Shown here one piece after another: positions 50,042 to 57,223 of a DNA stretch of 64,000 nt (position 1 is its first letter; each line of letters begins with the position of its first letter). Source of the stretch: Elusimicrobiaceae bacterium. GTDB lineage: Bacteria; Elusimicrobiota; Elusimicrobia; Elusimicrobiales; Elusimicrobiaceae. Both the position numbers and the translations under genes were made by a program. The DNA lies in assembly GCA_017528825.1 (NCBI GenBank), contig JAFXOI010000003.1:1-64000 (forward strand), read 5' to 3'. The notes beneath the pieces were generated by a model. That model worked only from the letters and a program-made list of their open reading frames with translations. It was not told the DNA's origin and searched no databases.

Positions 50042-52452
50042 CAGAACAAAGTGATATTTACTCTTTTGGAGTAGTATTGTATCAACTTTTTACCAATACA
50101 TCTTCACCCTCTCTTGACGAAACTAAAATAGCAAGAAACGATTTATTGAAGAAATGTTTGGCTACCGATCCCAAGAAACGGTATCAAAGTTTTACACGTT
50201 TGGAAAAAGATTTAATTAAAGAATTGAAATTACGATTTCCCGAATATATATTATCTAAACCTCCAAAATACTCTACAACAGCGGACGAATATTTCTTAAA
50301 AGGGCTTGGAGTTTATTTATTAAGACAATATTCAAGAACTTTCGACAGGAGAGAGAATGACCATTTAAACCGAGAAGCAGAAAAACTGTTCAACAAGTGT
50401 ATTCATTTGAGTCCCAAACATGCCGCAGCTCATTACTACCATAGTAAACTTCTTGAAGAAATACATGGCTTAATCTGCCCCTCACTGTCGAAGATAATAT
50501 GGGGAGATAGCGCCATGAACAAAGCAACTAAACAAATTAGGAGTGACAATAAGTGTGCCCAAGAAAATAGTGCTTTCTATGCCAATCTGATAGAGTTGGA
50601 AAAATATCGTGAATGGAAAAGATATCAAGACGAATTTAATATTTCTCTTCAACAGGTTTTAAAGAACTTTGCCAAATATTCTGCCAAATATCCACGGGAT
50701 CCATATTTACATAATAATTTGGGGGTTTTCGAGGCTAAGGCTGGCCATTATCAAAGAGCAATCGCTCAATTTACTAAAGCCATTAGGTTATTGCCAAATT
50801 ATGCAGTGGCATATGCAAACAGAGCCTCAATATATTTGTTACAGCAAGAAGAAAAAAAAGCACTCAAAGATTGTGCTAAATATACTCAATTACAAAGTGC
50901 TAAAAAATGGTTTTTCCCAATAGGTCTCTTTTATGGGATTTATGTATGGATCTTTTTATACTACTGTCGACAAAAGAAGTATAAGAAAGCATATTTATGG
51001 TACGAGCAGCATTTGAATTACAAAGATCTTTCTCCTAACGAACGGCAACAATTATTGAATAGAGTTCGTTTTCAGGTAGAATATGAACGTTTGACTCATT
51101 TGCCAACGAACTATAACAAAAGGGAAAGTCTCAAACAGTTTCGAGAATTGTGGAAATTGAGAAGACAAATTCAAAAATTTCCGTTGGAATATGCGGATTG
51201 GTTCGATAAACAAGACGAACAAAGTCTCAAACTAGCCAATTTGGGATTTCCTACAAAACCCGACATGCGTTCTGTATTTTATAATCGGATGTGTATAGAA
51301 CATCCAACGGCACCAATTTTAAATGAAATGGGATGCTATGTGGCAAATTGGTTTTCGTATGATAATGATTCATTACGGACCAGTCGGGGATCCAAGGGAA
51401 TCCCTTATTTTAGTAAAGCTATTAAGATAGATCCGACGTATGCTCCAGCTTACTATAATAGAGCACGTGCGTATGCGGAATGTAGCGAATATACAAAGGC
51501 TATAAATGATTACACAATAGCAATGGACTTGGATCCCGAACAAGCTTGTGTTTCCAAACCCCTATTCAACGGATATATGCGAGACATATACAACAGTATA
51601 GCAATTGGCGAAAGTTGGGAGTCAATAACCTACGAAACTGGAATGGTTTCAATAGGTTCTGCATCTAATTCTGTGGAATTCAAAAGAATGTTTCGTAGTC
51701 ATTATATCGGGGATCATTTGGTGGTTAGTGAGTGGAGAGATCCTATTAAACGTAATGTGATCAGCAGGAATGAGATGCCCGCAAATACAAAGCTCCTTTC
51801 AAAAATACGATGCTATTGTTATTTCGGTAAATATAAGAAAGCATTAGCTTGCATAGAAAAATTAGAAAATTTTGATCCTAACATTGATTTTTTTGAGGGG
51901 ATGTGTTTATATAAATTGGGTTGCTATCAGGAGGCGTTAAAACACTTTAATTGCTTGCAATCTTCAGGGCCAATAACAGAATTGGCTGCCAATAAGGCCC
52001 TATGCTATGCTAAATGCGGAAATAAGGAAAAAGAAAAAGAATTTTTGAATTTAGCTTTTGAATCGTTTTTTGAGGTATTAGAATTGGAGATATTTGAAGA
52101 TGGTCCTTCTTTGAATACCATATACACTAAAAAAGATGATAAAAGAGATATCCCAAGCATTCGTGAATGTTTCGAAAATTATTATAGACAATGTTTGGCC
52201 AAAAACGAACTTTTTTTTATTTGGCCAGTCGTGCGCTTAGGCAGAAACTATATCGATAATGCATATTATCAACGCGCAGAGTGTTATTTTTCCCTTAAGA
52301 ACTACGCAGCGGCGCTAGAAGACTACAAGAAAGCATTGCATCCTAATGATATTTTCCCGACCCTATTTTTTCCAAAATTTGCATTACATGTTGAGGAAAA
52401 AATAATAGCATGCGAGAAAGCATTAAAAATCTCACGTACTAAGAAATCCTAA
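50035..52452 (+). CDS. kinase C-lobe plus TPR region (continuation in -1 frame)
   Basis: About 805 residues from the junction. The start reads ALTEQSDIYSFGVVLYQLFTN, the kinase helix F region, followed by DLLKKCLATDPKKRYQSFTRLEKDL (end of kinase lobe). Then come tetratricopeptide-like helix pairs: for example AEKLFNKCIHLSPKHAAAHYYHSKLL, RDPYLHNNLGVFEAKAGHYQRAIAQFTKAIRLLPNYAVAYANRASIYLL, IPYFSKAIKIDPTYAPAYYNRARAYAECSEYTKAINDYTIAMDLDPE and YYQRAECYFSLKNYAAALEDYKKAL. The ATG at 50077 would begin inside the kinase fold and has no ribosome site, so I read 49418-52452 as one frameshifted gene (kinase-TPR, about 1011 residues). Confidence 0.78.
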   Translation, partial: ALTEQSDIYSFGVVLYQLFTNTSSPSLDETKIARNDLLKKCLATDPKKRYQSFTRLEKDLIKELKLRFPEYILSKPPKYSTTADEYFLKGLGVYLLRQYSRTFDRRENDHLNREAEKLFNKCIHLSPKHAAAHYYHSKLLEEIHGLICPSLSKIIWGDSAMNKATKQIRSDNKCAQENSAFYANLIELEKYREWKRYQDEFNISLQQVLKNFAKYSAKYPRDPYLHNNLGVFEAKAGHYQRAIAQFTKAIRLLPNYAVAYANRASIYLLQQEEKKALKDCAKYTQLQSAKKWFFPIGLFYGIYVWIFLYYCRQKKYKKAYLWYEQHLNYKDLSPNERQQLLNRVRFQVEYERLTHLPTNYNKRESLKQFRELWKLRRQIQKFPLEYADWFDKQDEQSLKLANLGFPTKPDMRSVFYNRMCIEHPTAPILNEMGCYVANWFSYDNDSLRTSRGSKGIPYFSKAIKIDPTYAPAYYNRARAYAECSEYTKAINDYTIAMDLDPEQACVSKPLFNGYMRDIYNSIAIGESWESITYETGMVSIGSASNSVEFKRMFRSHYIGDHLVVSEWRDPIKRNVISRNEMPANTKLLSKIRCYCYFGKYKKALACIEKLENFDPNIDFFEGMCLYKLGCYQEALKHFNCLQSSGPITELAANKALCYAKCGNKEKEKEFLNLAFESFFEVLELEIFEDGPSLNTIYTKKDDKRDIPSIRECFENYYRQCLAKNELFFIWPVVRLGRNYIDNAYYQRAECYFSLKNYAAALEDYKKALHPNDIFPTLFFPKFALHVEEKIIACEKALKISRTKKS

Positions 52453-52473
52453 CCCCATCGTTTTTTACACTCA

Positions 52474-52507
52474 AAAGGTCCCTCGAAATAAGGGGCCTTT
52501 ATTTTTT
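52474..52507 (+). terminator. intrinsic terminator
   Basis: Ten-bp stem AAAGGTCCCT/AGGGGCCTTT followed by ATTTTTTA, 22 nt after the kinase-TPR gene. Confidence 0.8.
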
Positions 52508-52532
52508 ATATGCGAATACCTTAAAAATCATT

Positions 52533-52563
52533 GTTTGTATAGAGAATTGTCACAAAATGCCAG
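52533..52563 (+). repeat. island motif copy 1
   Basis: GTTTGTATAGAGAATTGTCA...AATGCCAG, directly followed by a terminator hairpin (52565-52592). Confidence 0.6.
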
Positions 52564-52564
52564 G

Positions 52565-52593
52565 AAGCCCCTTTAAGTGAAGGGGCTTTTTTA
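52565..52593 (+). terminator. hairpin terminator
   Basis: AAGCCCCTT/AAGGGGCTT with T-run; it sits right after motif copy 1. Confidence 0.75.
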
Positions 52594-52620
52594 TTTGTGT
52601 GGAATTTCTCTTAAAGTGTC

Positions 52621-52652
52621 GTTTGTATAGGGAAAATGTCAAAAAACGCCAG
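52621..52652 (+). repeat. island motif copy 2
   Basis: GTTTGTATAGGGAAAATGTC...ACGCCAG, 48 nt before the small secreted protein gene. Confidence 0.6.
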
Positions 52653-52699
52653 ATAGGCTCCTTAAGTGTAGGACACATTAATCAGATAAGGAGAAACAC

Positions 52700-52837
52700 A
52701 TGAAGAAAATAATTTTATTCCTCGCAGTAATTGGAATATTTGCGGTATCAGCGGTTTCCGCTTATGCCCATAGTGGCAGAACAAATGCTTGGGGCTGCCA
52801 TTACGACCATAGAACTGGCATATACCATTGCCATTAA
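52700..52837 (+). CDS. small secreted YHYH-like protein
   Basis: A 45-residue protein that is easily missed: signal peptide (KKIILFLAVIGIFAVSAVSAYA) and a 22-residue mature part HSGRTNAWGCHYDHRTGIYHCH, matching the His/Cys-rich pattern HSGxTxxxGCHxDxxTGxYHCH of small metal-binding-like tails. Ribosome site AAGGAG lies 6 nt before the ATG. Function unknown; the mature peptide could bind a metal (inference). Confidence 0.7.
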   Translation: MKKIILFLAVIGIFAVSAVSAYAHSGRTNAWGCHYDHRTGIYHCH

Positions 52838-52892
52838 GCAATTGGGCGGTGTGATCGCCGCCCTACATTTACTCTTAATCAAGGAGAAAATT

Positions 52893-53234
52893 ATGTTCGT
52901 TAATGCGTTGAAGTTGTTTAGTTGGGAAGGACGTATTTGCCGTCGTCAATATTTGTTGGCATTTATACTGATAGTTTTCGGAACCGCTATACTCGCTGCT
53001 GGGGTATCCGATGGACGAGGTAGCGAAGGGGCAGCTCAGGTGCTTATGTTTCTAGCCCAATTAGCTCTGATCCCAACTCAAATTAAACGGTTACACGATA
53101 TCGGTTGGAGCGGATGGATAATTTTGTTGGCTCTTATCCCCGGAATTAACTTGATATTGGGGCTTGGGTTATTTCTCTTCTCTGGCACAAAAGGCCCTAA
53201 TAAATACGGAGAAGACCCGCATACCGGTAAATAA
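52893..53234 (+). CDS. DUF805-family membrane protein
   Basis: A 113-residue membrane protein with three hydrophobic segments and the DUF805 signatures: FSWEGRICRRQYLLAFIL, IKRLHDIGWSGWIILLALIPGINLILGLGLFL and GTKGPNKYGEDP. Function unknown; the family is widespread. ATG 52893 has AAGGAGA 6 nt upstream; the longer open frame from 52731 overlaps the small secreted gene and is not used. Confidence 0.88.
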   Translation: MFVNALKLFSWEGRICRRQYLLAFILIVFGTAILAAGVSDGRGSEGAAQVLMFLAQLALIPTQIKRLHDIGWSGWIILLALIPGINLILGLGLFLFSGTKGPNKYGEDPHTGK

Positions 53235-53239
53235 TTTTA

Positions 53240-53790
53240 GCGTTGTGAAAGACAGGGGATAGGGCCCTTGTTAAAAATACGTGGTGTAGTATAGACAACA
53301 GTTACTGTCTAGGTAGTTGGGCCAGGGGCGGTCCGTTACAGAAGGGCGACTTGGAAACGAACTGGCTTATTATCCCGATAGGGTATTTAAGGTTGTGAAG
53401 TATTTACATATTTAGTGCGTAAGAAAGTTATGTGCGGTTTATGGGATAACTTTCTGCTGCGAAAGGAAGCCCGGAAATAGAAGAAATCTGCCTTTTGTTA
53501 GGGCAAAGACCTCCGCCAACTGTGCGTTGGGTCCAACCGTTGAAAGAAATGGTTCCCGTTCCGCGGATTTCTCAAAATAGGTTTCTATCTGCCCCGATTT
53601 TTCAGGTAGAAACAGGCTTTACGGAAACAGCATATTAGCTTGTAGGCGCATATAGCTGGAAACCTAAACTTTCTGGTTTACTCTCATAACCTTAAAAAGA
53701 GCTTGTTAGCTCGTGATAAGTGCCGTAAGTGAATCTAAAAGCTCGGCAGCATAATTGGCCAAGTAAATTGAATTTCACAGCTTGGTGTCT
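53240..53790 (+). ncRNA. candidate large structured non-coding RNA
   Basis: The 694 nt between the DUF805 and NYN genes have no supported reading frame but are rich in hairpins. Seen by eye: TAGACA/TGTCTA (53292-53311), TATCCC/GGGTA (about 53380-53394), GAAAGTTAT/ATAACTTTC (53423-53454), AGAAATCTGC/GCGGATTTCT closing a 91-nt domain (53482-53572), TTTCTATCTG/CAGGTAGAAA (53582-53612), AAACC/GGTTT (53660-53679), GAGC/GCTC (53699-53712), TGCCG/CGGCA (53721-53748), CCAAG/CTTGG (53759-53785). Size and density of helices resemble large ornate RNAs of phages and mobile elements (GOLLD, ROOL), but I cannot assign it to either. Strand is inferred from flanking genes. Confidence 0.5.
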
Positions 53791-53793
53791 ATG

Positions 53794-53824
53794 ATTTGTA
53801 TAGGGAAATGTCAAAAAATGCCAG
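53794..53824 (+). repeat. island motif copy 3
   Basis: ATTTGTATAGGGAAATGTCA...AATGCCAG, immediately after the candidate RNA and about 105 nt before the NYN gene. The downstream 5' region contains short GC-rich hairpins (GGGGGCCACACCC). Confidence 0.6.
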
Positions 53825-53928
53825 ATTTAATCTTATAGTGTAGGGGGCCACACCCGGTAGGGAGTAATCCCATAGTTGGCATATCTTAATATCACCCTTA
53901 ACAAAAGGGTATAGCTAAGGAGAATTAT

Positions 53929-54324
53929 ATGACAAGTCTTATCATTGACGGTTCCAACGTGATTCGTTCGGCTTACGGCCTGCAAGGTAAGCCAAATTTT
54001 GACCTAGAAGCCCGCTTGGCTAATCAATTGGTTCAATATCTATCCGGTCTTAATACCGATACTTCCCGCACGATTGAGTGTTACTTTGACGGTTTTAAGC
54101 GTGCCATAAGCCGCCCGCGCGGACTTAGCGTATTTTTTTCTGCCAACCACAAAGCAGACAAACTAATCGTGAATTCCGTTTACGAACATACGCAAAACTA
54201 TGCTCATGATGTCTGTGTAGTAACCGCGGATAACGACATCATCCAAAAATCTCGTGCTTGCGGTGCTAATGTGCAATATACTTATGATTTTCTAAAAGGA
54301 TTTTGGCCGTATATCGCTTTATAA
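53929..54324 (+). CDS. NYN-domain (YacP-like) putative ribonuclease
   Basis: A 131-residue PIN-like protein: SLIIDGSNVIRSAYGL (first Asp and Asn), YFDGFKRAIS, LSVFFSANHKADKLIVNSVYEH (second acidic cluster, with Asp at KADKLI) and VCVVTADNDIIQKSRACGANVQYTYDFL (third acidic residues in TADND). These match NYN/YacP nucleases such as Rae1. It lies in front of a Pif1-like helicase, 10 nt apart, so both may act on the same nucleic acid. Ribosome site AAGGAG 8 nt upstream. Confidence 0.85.
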   Translation: MTSLIIDGSNVIRSAYGLQGKPNFDLEARLANQLVQYLSGLNTDTSRTIECYFDGFKRAISRPRGLSVFFSANHKADKLIVNSVYEHTQNYAHDVCVVTADNDIIQKSRACGANVQYTYDFLKGFWPYIAL

Positions 54325-54334
54325 GGAGATTATT

Positions 54335-55675
54335 ATGACAAAGGAACTTATGCCTTCTAACTTGGAAATGACAACTGAAATTAAAGATGCTATTTATCAT
54401 ATTAACCATGGGGATAATGTGTTTATTCACGGTAGGCCGGGAACGGGTAAATCAACTTTTCTAAAAGGGTTGCGGGCGCATTTAAATGTCAAAAGTAAAG
54501 TTGCCATGTTTGTGGCTCCTACGGGTATTGCAGCTTTGAATATTCACGGGCAAACAATTCACTCATTTTTTCACATTAACCCGCAAGATATGCATGCGCC
54601 GTTGGACTATGCTAACCGCAATGCCTTAAAAACTGCATGGAAAAACTTGGATATTTTAGTTGTGGACGAAATATCCATGGTGCGGGCGGATATTTTTGAC
54701 AAAATGAACGAGCGTTTGCAGAAGGTATTAGATGATGAACGCCCTTTTGCCCATAAACAAATTATTGTGGTGGGGGATTTGAATCAGTTAGCCCCGGTAC
54801 TGAACGAAAAGTCCAATTTAGAGCAAGACCAAAAGTGTAAGGAAACTTATGAAACTTCCTATGTGTTTGAAGCCAAATGCTGGAAAGAAATGAATTTTAA
54901 GCATGTTTTCTTTACAAAAATTTTTCGTCAAACGGATACGGAATTTACAGGTAATTTGGCCGCGTTGGAATCTCCGAATAGTGAGAATTTTACCAAAGCA
55001 CTTGCTTATTTCAACAAGCGGGTAACCGATAAACGACCGCAAGAAGCCGTGTGTTTATGCGCGCGTAAAATTGATGCGGAGAAAATTAATCAAACCGAAT
55101 TAGATAAGTTGCCGCAACCTACATATCGTATTTCGGCTTTTCAAAGCAGTCGCTATGACAATGACTGGAAAGAAAGTAATTGCCCTGCTCCCAAAGTGCT
55201 ATATCTTAAAATTGGCGCTAAGGTTATGTTTGTACGCAATGATGAGAAAAAACAATTTGTAAACGGTATGTTGGGGCGGGTTAAAAGTATCAACTGCGTG
55301 AAGGAAAAGACGATTAAAAGTATTACCGTGGAAGTTGCCGGAAATCGCGAAGTGGAAGTGCATTGTTGTACTTGGTATAAGACGATACTTAACAAAAAAA
55401 CGGGCCGTCAGGAACCGGATATGGAAAATTATTTTTGCCAATTCCCTTTACAACTGGCCTGGGCCACAACCATCCATAAGGCACAGGGTATGACTTTTGA
55501 CTCTGCTTATGTGGATATGGGCGAAAAGGGAGCTTTTAGTATCGGACAAACCTATGTGGCCTTAAGTCGTGTGCGCACCGTTGACGGATTGTGGCTCAAA
55601 AAACCGTTGCAAGAGTCGGATATTTTGCCGAATCCGGCCGTAGAAAAATTTTACAAAGATATAAAAGGAGAATAA
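54335..55675 (+). CDS. Pif1/RecD-like DNA helicase
   Basis: A 446-residue superfamily 1B helicase: Walker A HGRPGTGKSTFLKGL, motif Ia FVAPTGIAALNIHGQTIHSFF, Walker B LDILVVDEISMV, motif III IIVVGDLNQLAPV, KIFRQTDTEF, and the C-terminal QLAWATTIHKAQGMTFDSAYVDMG with SIGQTYVALSRVRTVDGLWL (motifs V and VI). It unwinds DNA 5' to 3' in known relatives. In the island it could serve element replication or defence; context does not decide. Confidence 0.93.
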   Translation: MTKELMPSNLEMTTEIKDAIYHINHGDNVFIHGRPGTGKSTFLKGLRAHLNVKSKVAMFVAPTGIAALNIHGQTIHSFFHINPQDMHAPLDYANRNALKTAWKNLDILVVDEISMVRADIFDKMNERLQKVLDDERPFAHKQIIVVGDLNQLAPVLNEKSNLEQDQKCKETYETSYVFEAKCWKEMNFKHVFFTKIFRQTDTEFTGNLAALESPNSENFTKALAYFNKRVTDKRPQEAVCLCARKIDAEKINQTELDKLPQPTYRISAFQSSRYDNDWKESNCPAPKVLYLKIGAKVMFVRNDEKKQFVNGMLGRVKSINCVKEKTIKSITVEVAGNREVEVHCCTWYKTILNKKTGRQEPDMENYFCQFPLQLAWATTIHKAQGMTFDSAYVDMGEKGAFSIGQTYVALSRVRTVDGLWLKKPLQESDILPNPAVEKFYKDIKGE

Positions 55676-55677
55676 CT

Positions 55678-55902
55678 ATGGAATTAGTGGGTGGGATCGG
55701 AGTATTTGTATTGTTGATTGTAGGTGGACTACATGCTATGGTGCCTCAAAACTCTAAATTACGTCTAGGTATTTGCATTTGCTTGGCTGTCGGCCTTTGC
55801 TTTACCGGAACTATGCATGGGGTTTTATTGGCGATTGGACTGATATTTGTGGAAATGATTGTAAACAAAGTCATTTCTTTTTGGAAAAATATATCATTAT
55901 AA
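55678..55902 (+). CDS. small two-helix membrane protein
   Basis: A 74-residue protein with two or three hydrophobic segments, beginning MELVGGIGVFVLLIVGG. AAGGAG lies 6 nt before ATG 55678. The longer frame from 55591 overlaps the helicase and is not used. No family recognised. Confidence 0.6.
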   Translation: MELVGGIGVFVLLIVGGLHAMVPQNSKLRLGICICLAVGLCFTGTMHGVLLAIGLIFVEMIVNKVISFWKNISL

Positions 55903-55918
55903 AATAAGGAGAATGGTT

Positions 55919-56788
55919 ATGAATAGAAAATTTTTTGTTGTTTTGATGAGTAGTTTATTTATTTTTGCTTGTGGGGAAAAATTACCAACGGTAGATAGTA
56001 GCACTTCGGAAACATATAAGGCCTCGTTGGATCGTGTAAGTCAGTCCGTACCAAAAGAAAAGGAAGAAAATTTTAACTTTTCTATCAGTATTTTGGCCAT
56101 GGAATCTGTTAAGGAACACGTTGTTGATGGAGTTATCATGACCGATGACGAGCAAGATGAACAAGCTAAGAAAGCATTCCAAAAATCCTTGCACGGCCTT
56201 AATTACAAGCAAATAATATCTCGGAGTGATCAGGTCATGAAATCAAAAATGGAAAGGGCTAAGGAACAATATGAAGAAGAATTGATGAATACGATTGATG
56301 CTATTGTTGCCGCTAAGAAAATTAAAACAGAATTATCTAAAATTATCATAACTGACAAGGCCATAGATAGTAAGAACTTATCTATGAAATTAGAAAATAA
56401 AACTAATTCTTCACTAAAGAAACTCTTAGTATTGGGATTAGTGGCCCCTACGGAGGATTCATTACCCAATCCACGAGTTCTATTTATTGATTTTGAAAAG
56501 CCTCTTGCTCCAAAAGAAGCGCGAACAGTTGTAATTCCCTTGAAGGAAGAATATGGCTGGAAACCTACTGATTATTTGGCAATTCCCCGAATTTCTTTGG
56601 ATATAGTTCGTGCCGAAGATGTTAAGAAGAAAGTAATACTCAACGACAAATTGGCCGAAGCATTTGGGGGGTATGTGGATCTTCGGAAGAATTATCAAGA
56701 ACTGCAAACCTTATTGGAAGGGCAGAACGATTGGGTGTCTGTTTTCACAGTAGAAAATATCGCCAAAGGGTTTTTCCCACTTAAATAA
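55919..56788 (+). CDS. hypothetical lipoprotein
   Basis: A 289-residue predicted lipoprotein (signal MNRKFFVVLMSSLFIFAC, Cys18). The mature part is charged and helical to about residue 150 (repeated KMERAKEQYEEEL pattern), then has an Ig-like or beta region with FEKPLAPKEARTVVIPL. No family recognised. ATG 55919 preferred over 55913 because the ribosome site AAGGAG is 7 nt upstream. Confidence 0.6.
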   Translation: MNRKFFVVLMSSLFIFACGEKLPTVDSSTSETYKASLDRVSQSVPKEKEENFNFSISILAMESVKEHVVDGVIMTDDEQDEQAKKAFQKSLHGLNYKQIISRSDQVMKSKMERAKEQYEEELMNTIDAIVAAKKIKTELSKIIITDKAIDSKNLSMKLENKTNSSLKKLLVLGLVAPTEDSLPNPRVLFIDFEKPLAPKEARTVVIPLKEEYGWKPTDYLAIPRISLDIVRAEDVKKKVILNDKLAEAFGGYVDLRKNYQELQTLLEGQNDWVSVFTVENIAKGFFPLK

Positions 56789-56839
56789 TATAACTTGACT
56801 TCTAGGGCGTTATAAGCGGTAATGTGTATAGGAGCGAAT

Positions 56840-57223
56840 ATGCAAAACTATACACATTTAACCACCCGGGAATTGGAGTTAAAATGGCTGGAATTGGTAG
56901 GCCGGCCTATACCACCAATTGGGCGAAGTTTAATTATCAAATATCTGTTGTGGTATGAACAAGCCAAGCGTGAGAAGATTTCTCCACTTGGCTTTTTTCA
57001 TGAAGTGGCACAAGCTGCTAAAACTACTGATAAACGCCCCAAAGCTACTCTTGAGATAGGCTCAAAACTAATCCGTTCCTACCAAGGGCTTAAATACGAA
57101 GTAGAAATCGTTACCAATGGGTACCTATATGAGAATACACTCTATAAAAGCCTATCCGGTGTAGCCAAGGCCATTACAGGTAAAAGTTGGAACGGGAAGG
57201 TATTCTTTGGAGTGAAAAAATGA
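56840..57223 (+). CDS. DUF2924-family protein
   Basis: A 127-residue protein with the DUF2924 pattern: LTTRELELKWLELVGRPIPPIGRSLIIKYLLWYEQ, GSKLIRSYQGLKYEVEIVTNGYLYENTLYKSLSGVAKAITGKSWNGKVFFGVK. This family is encoded directly upstream of large serine recombinases in prophages and islands, as here (4-nt overlap). It is thought to be DNA-related, function untested. Start at 56840 has GGAG 5 nt upstream. Confidence 0.9.
   Translation: MQNYTHLTTRELELKWLELVGRPIPPIGRSLIIKYLLWYEQAKREKISPLGFFHEVAQAAKTTDKRPKATLEIGSKLIRSYQGLKYEVEIVTNGYLYENTLYKSLSGVAKAITGKSWNGKVFFGVKK

Noticed and set aside
50077-50100. Independent gene starting at ATG 50077
   Set aside because: The ATG lies inside the kinase fold, has no ribosome site, and the frame extends upstream to the slippery site with continuous kinase homology.
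53549-53638. Short frame (29 codons) within the candidate structured RNA
   Set aside because: No ribosome site and no recognisable protein; it crosses several helices.
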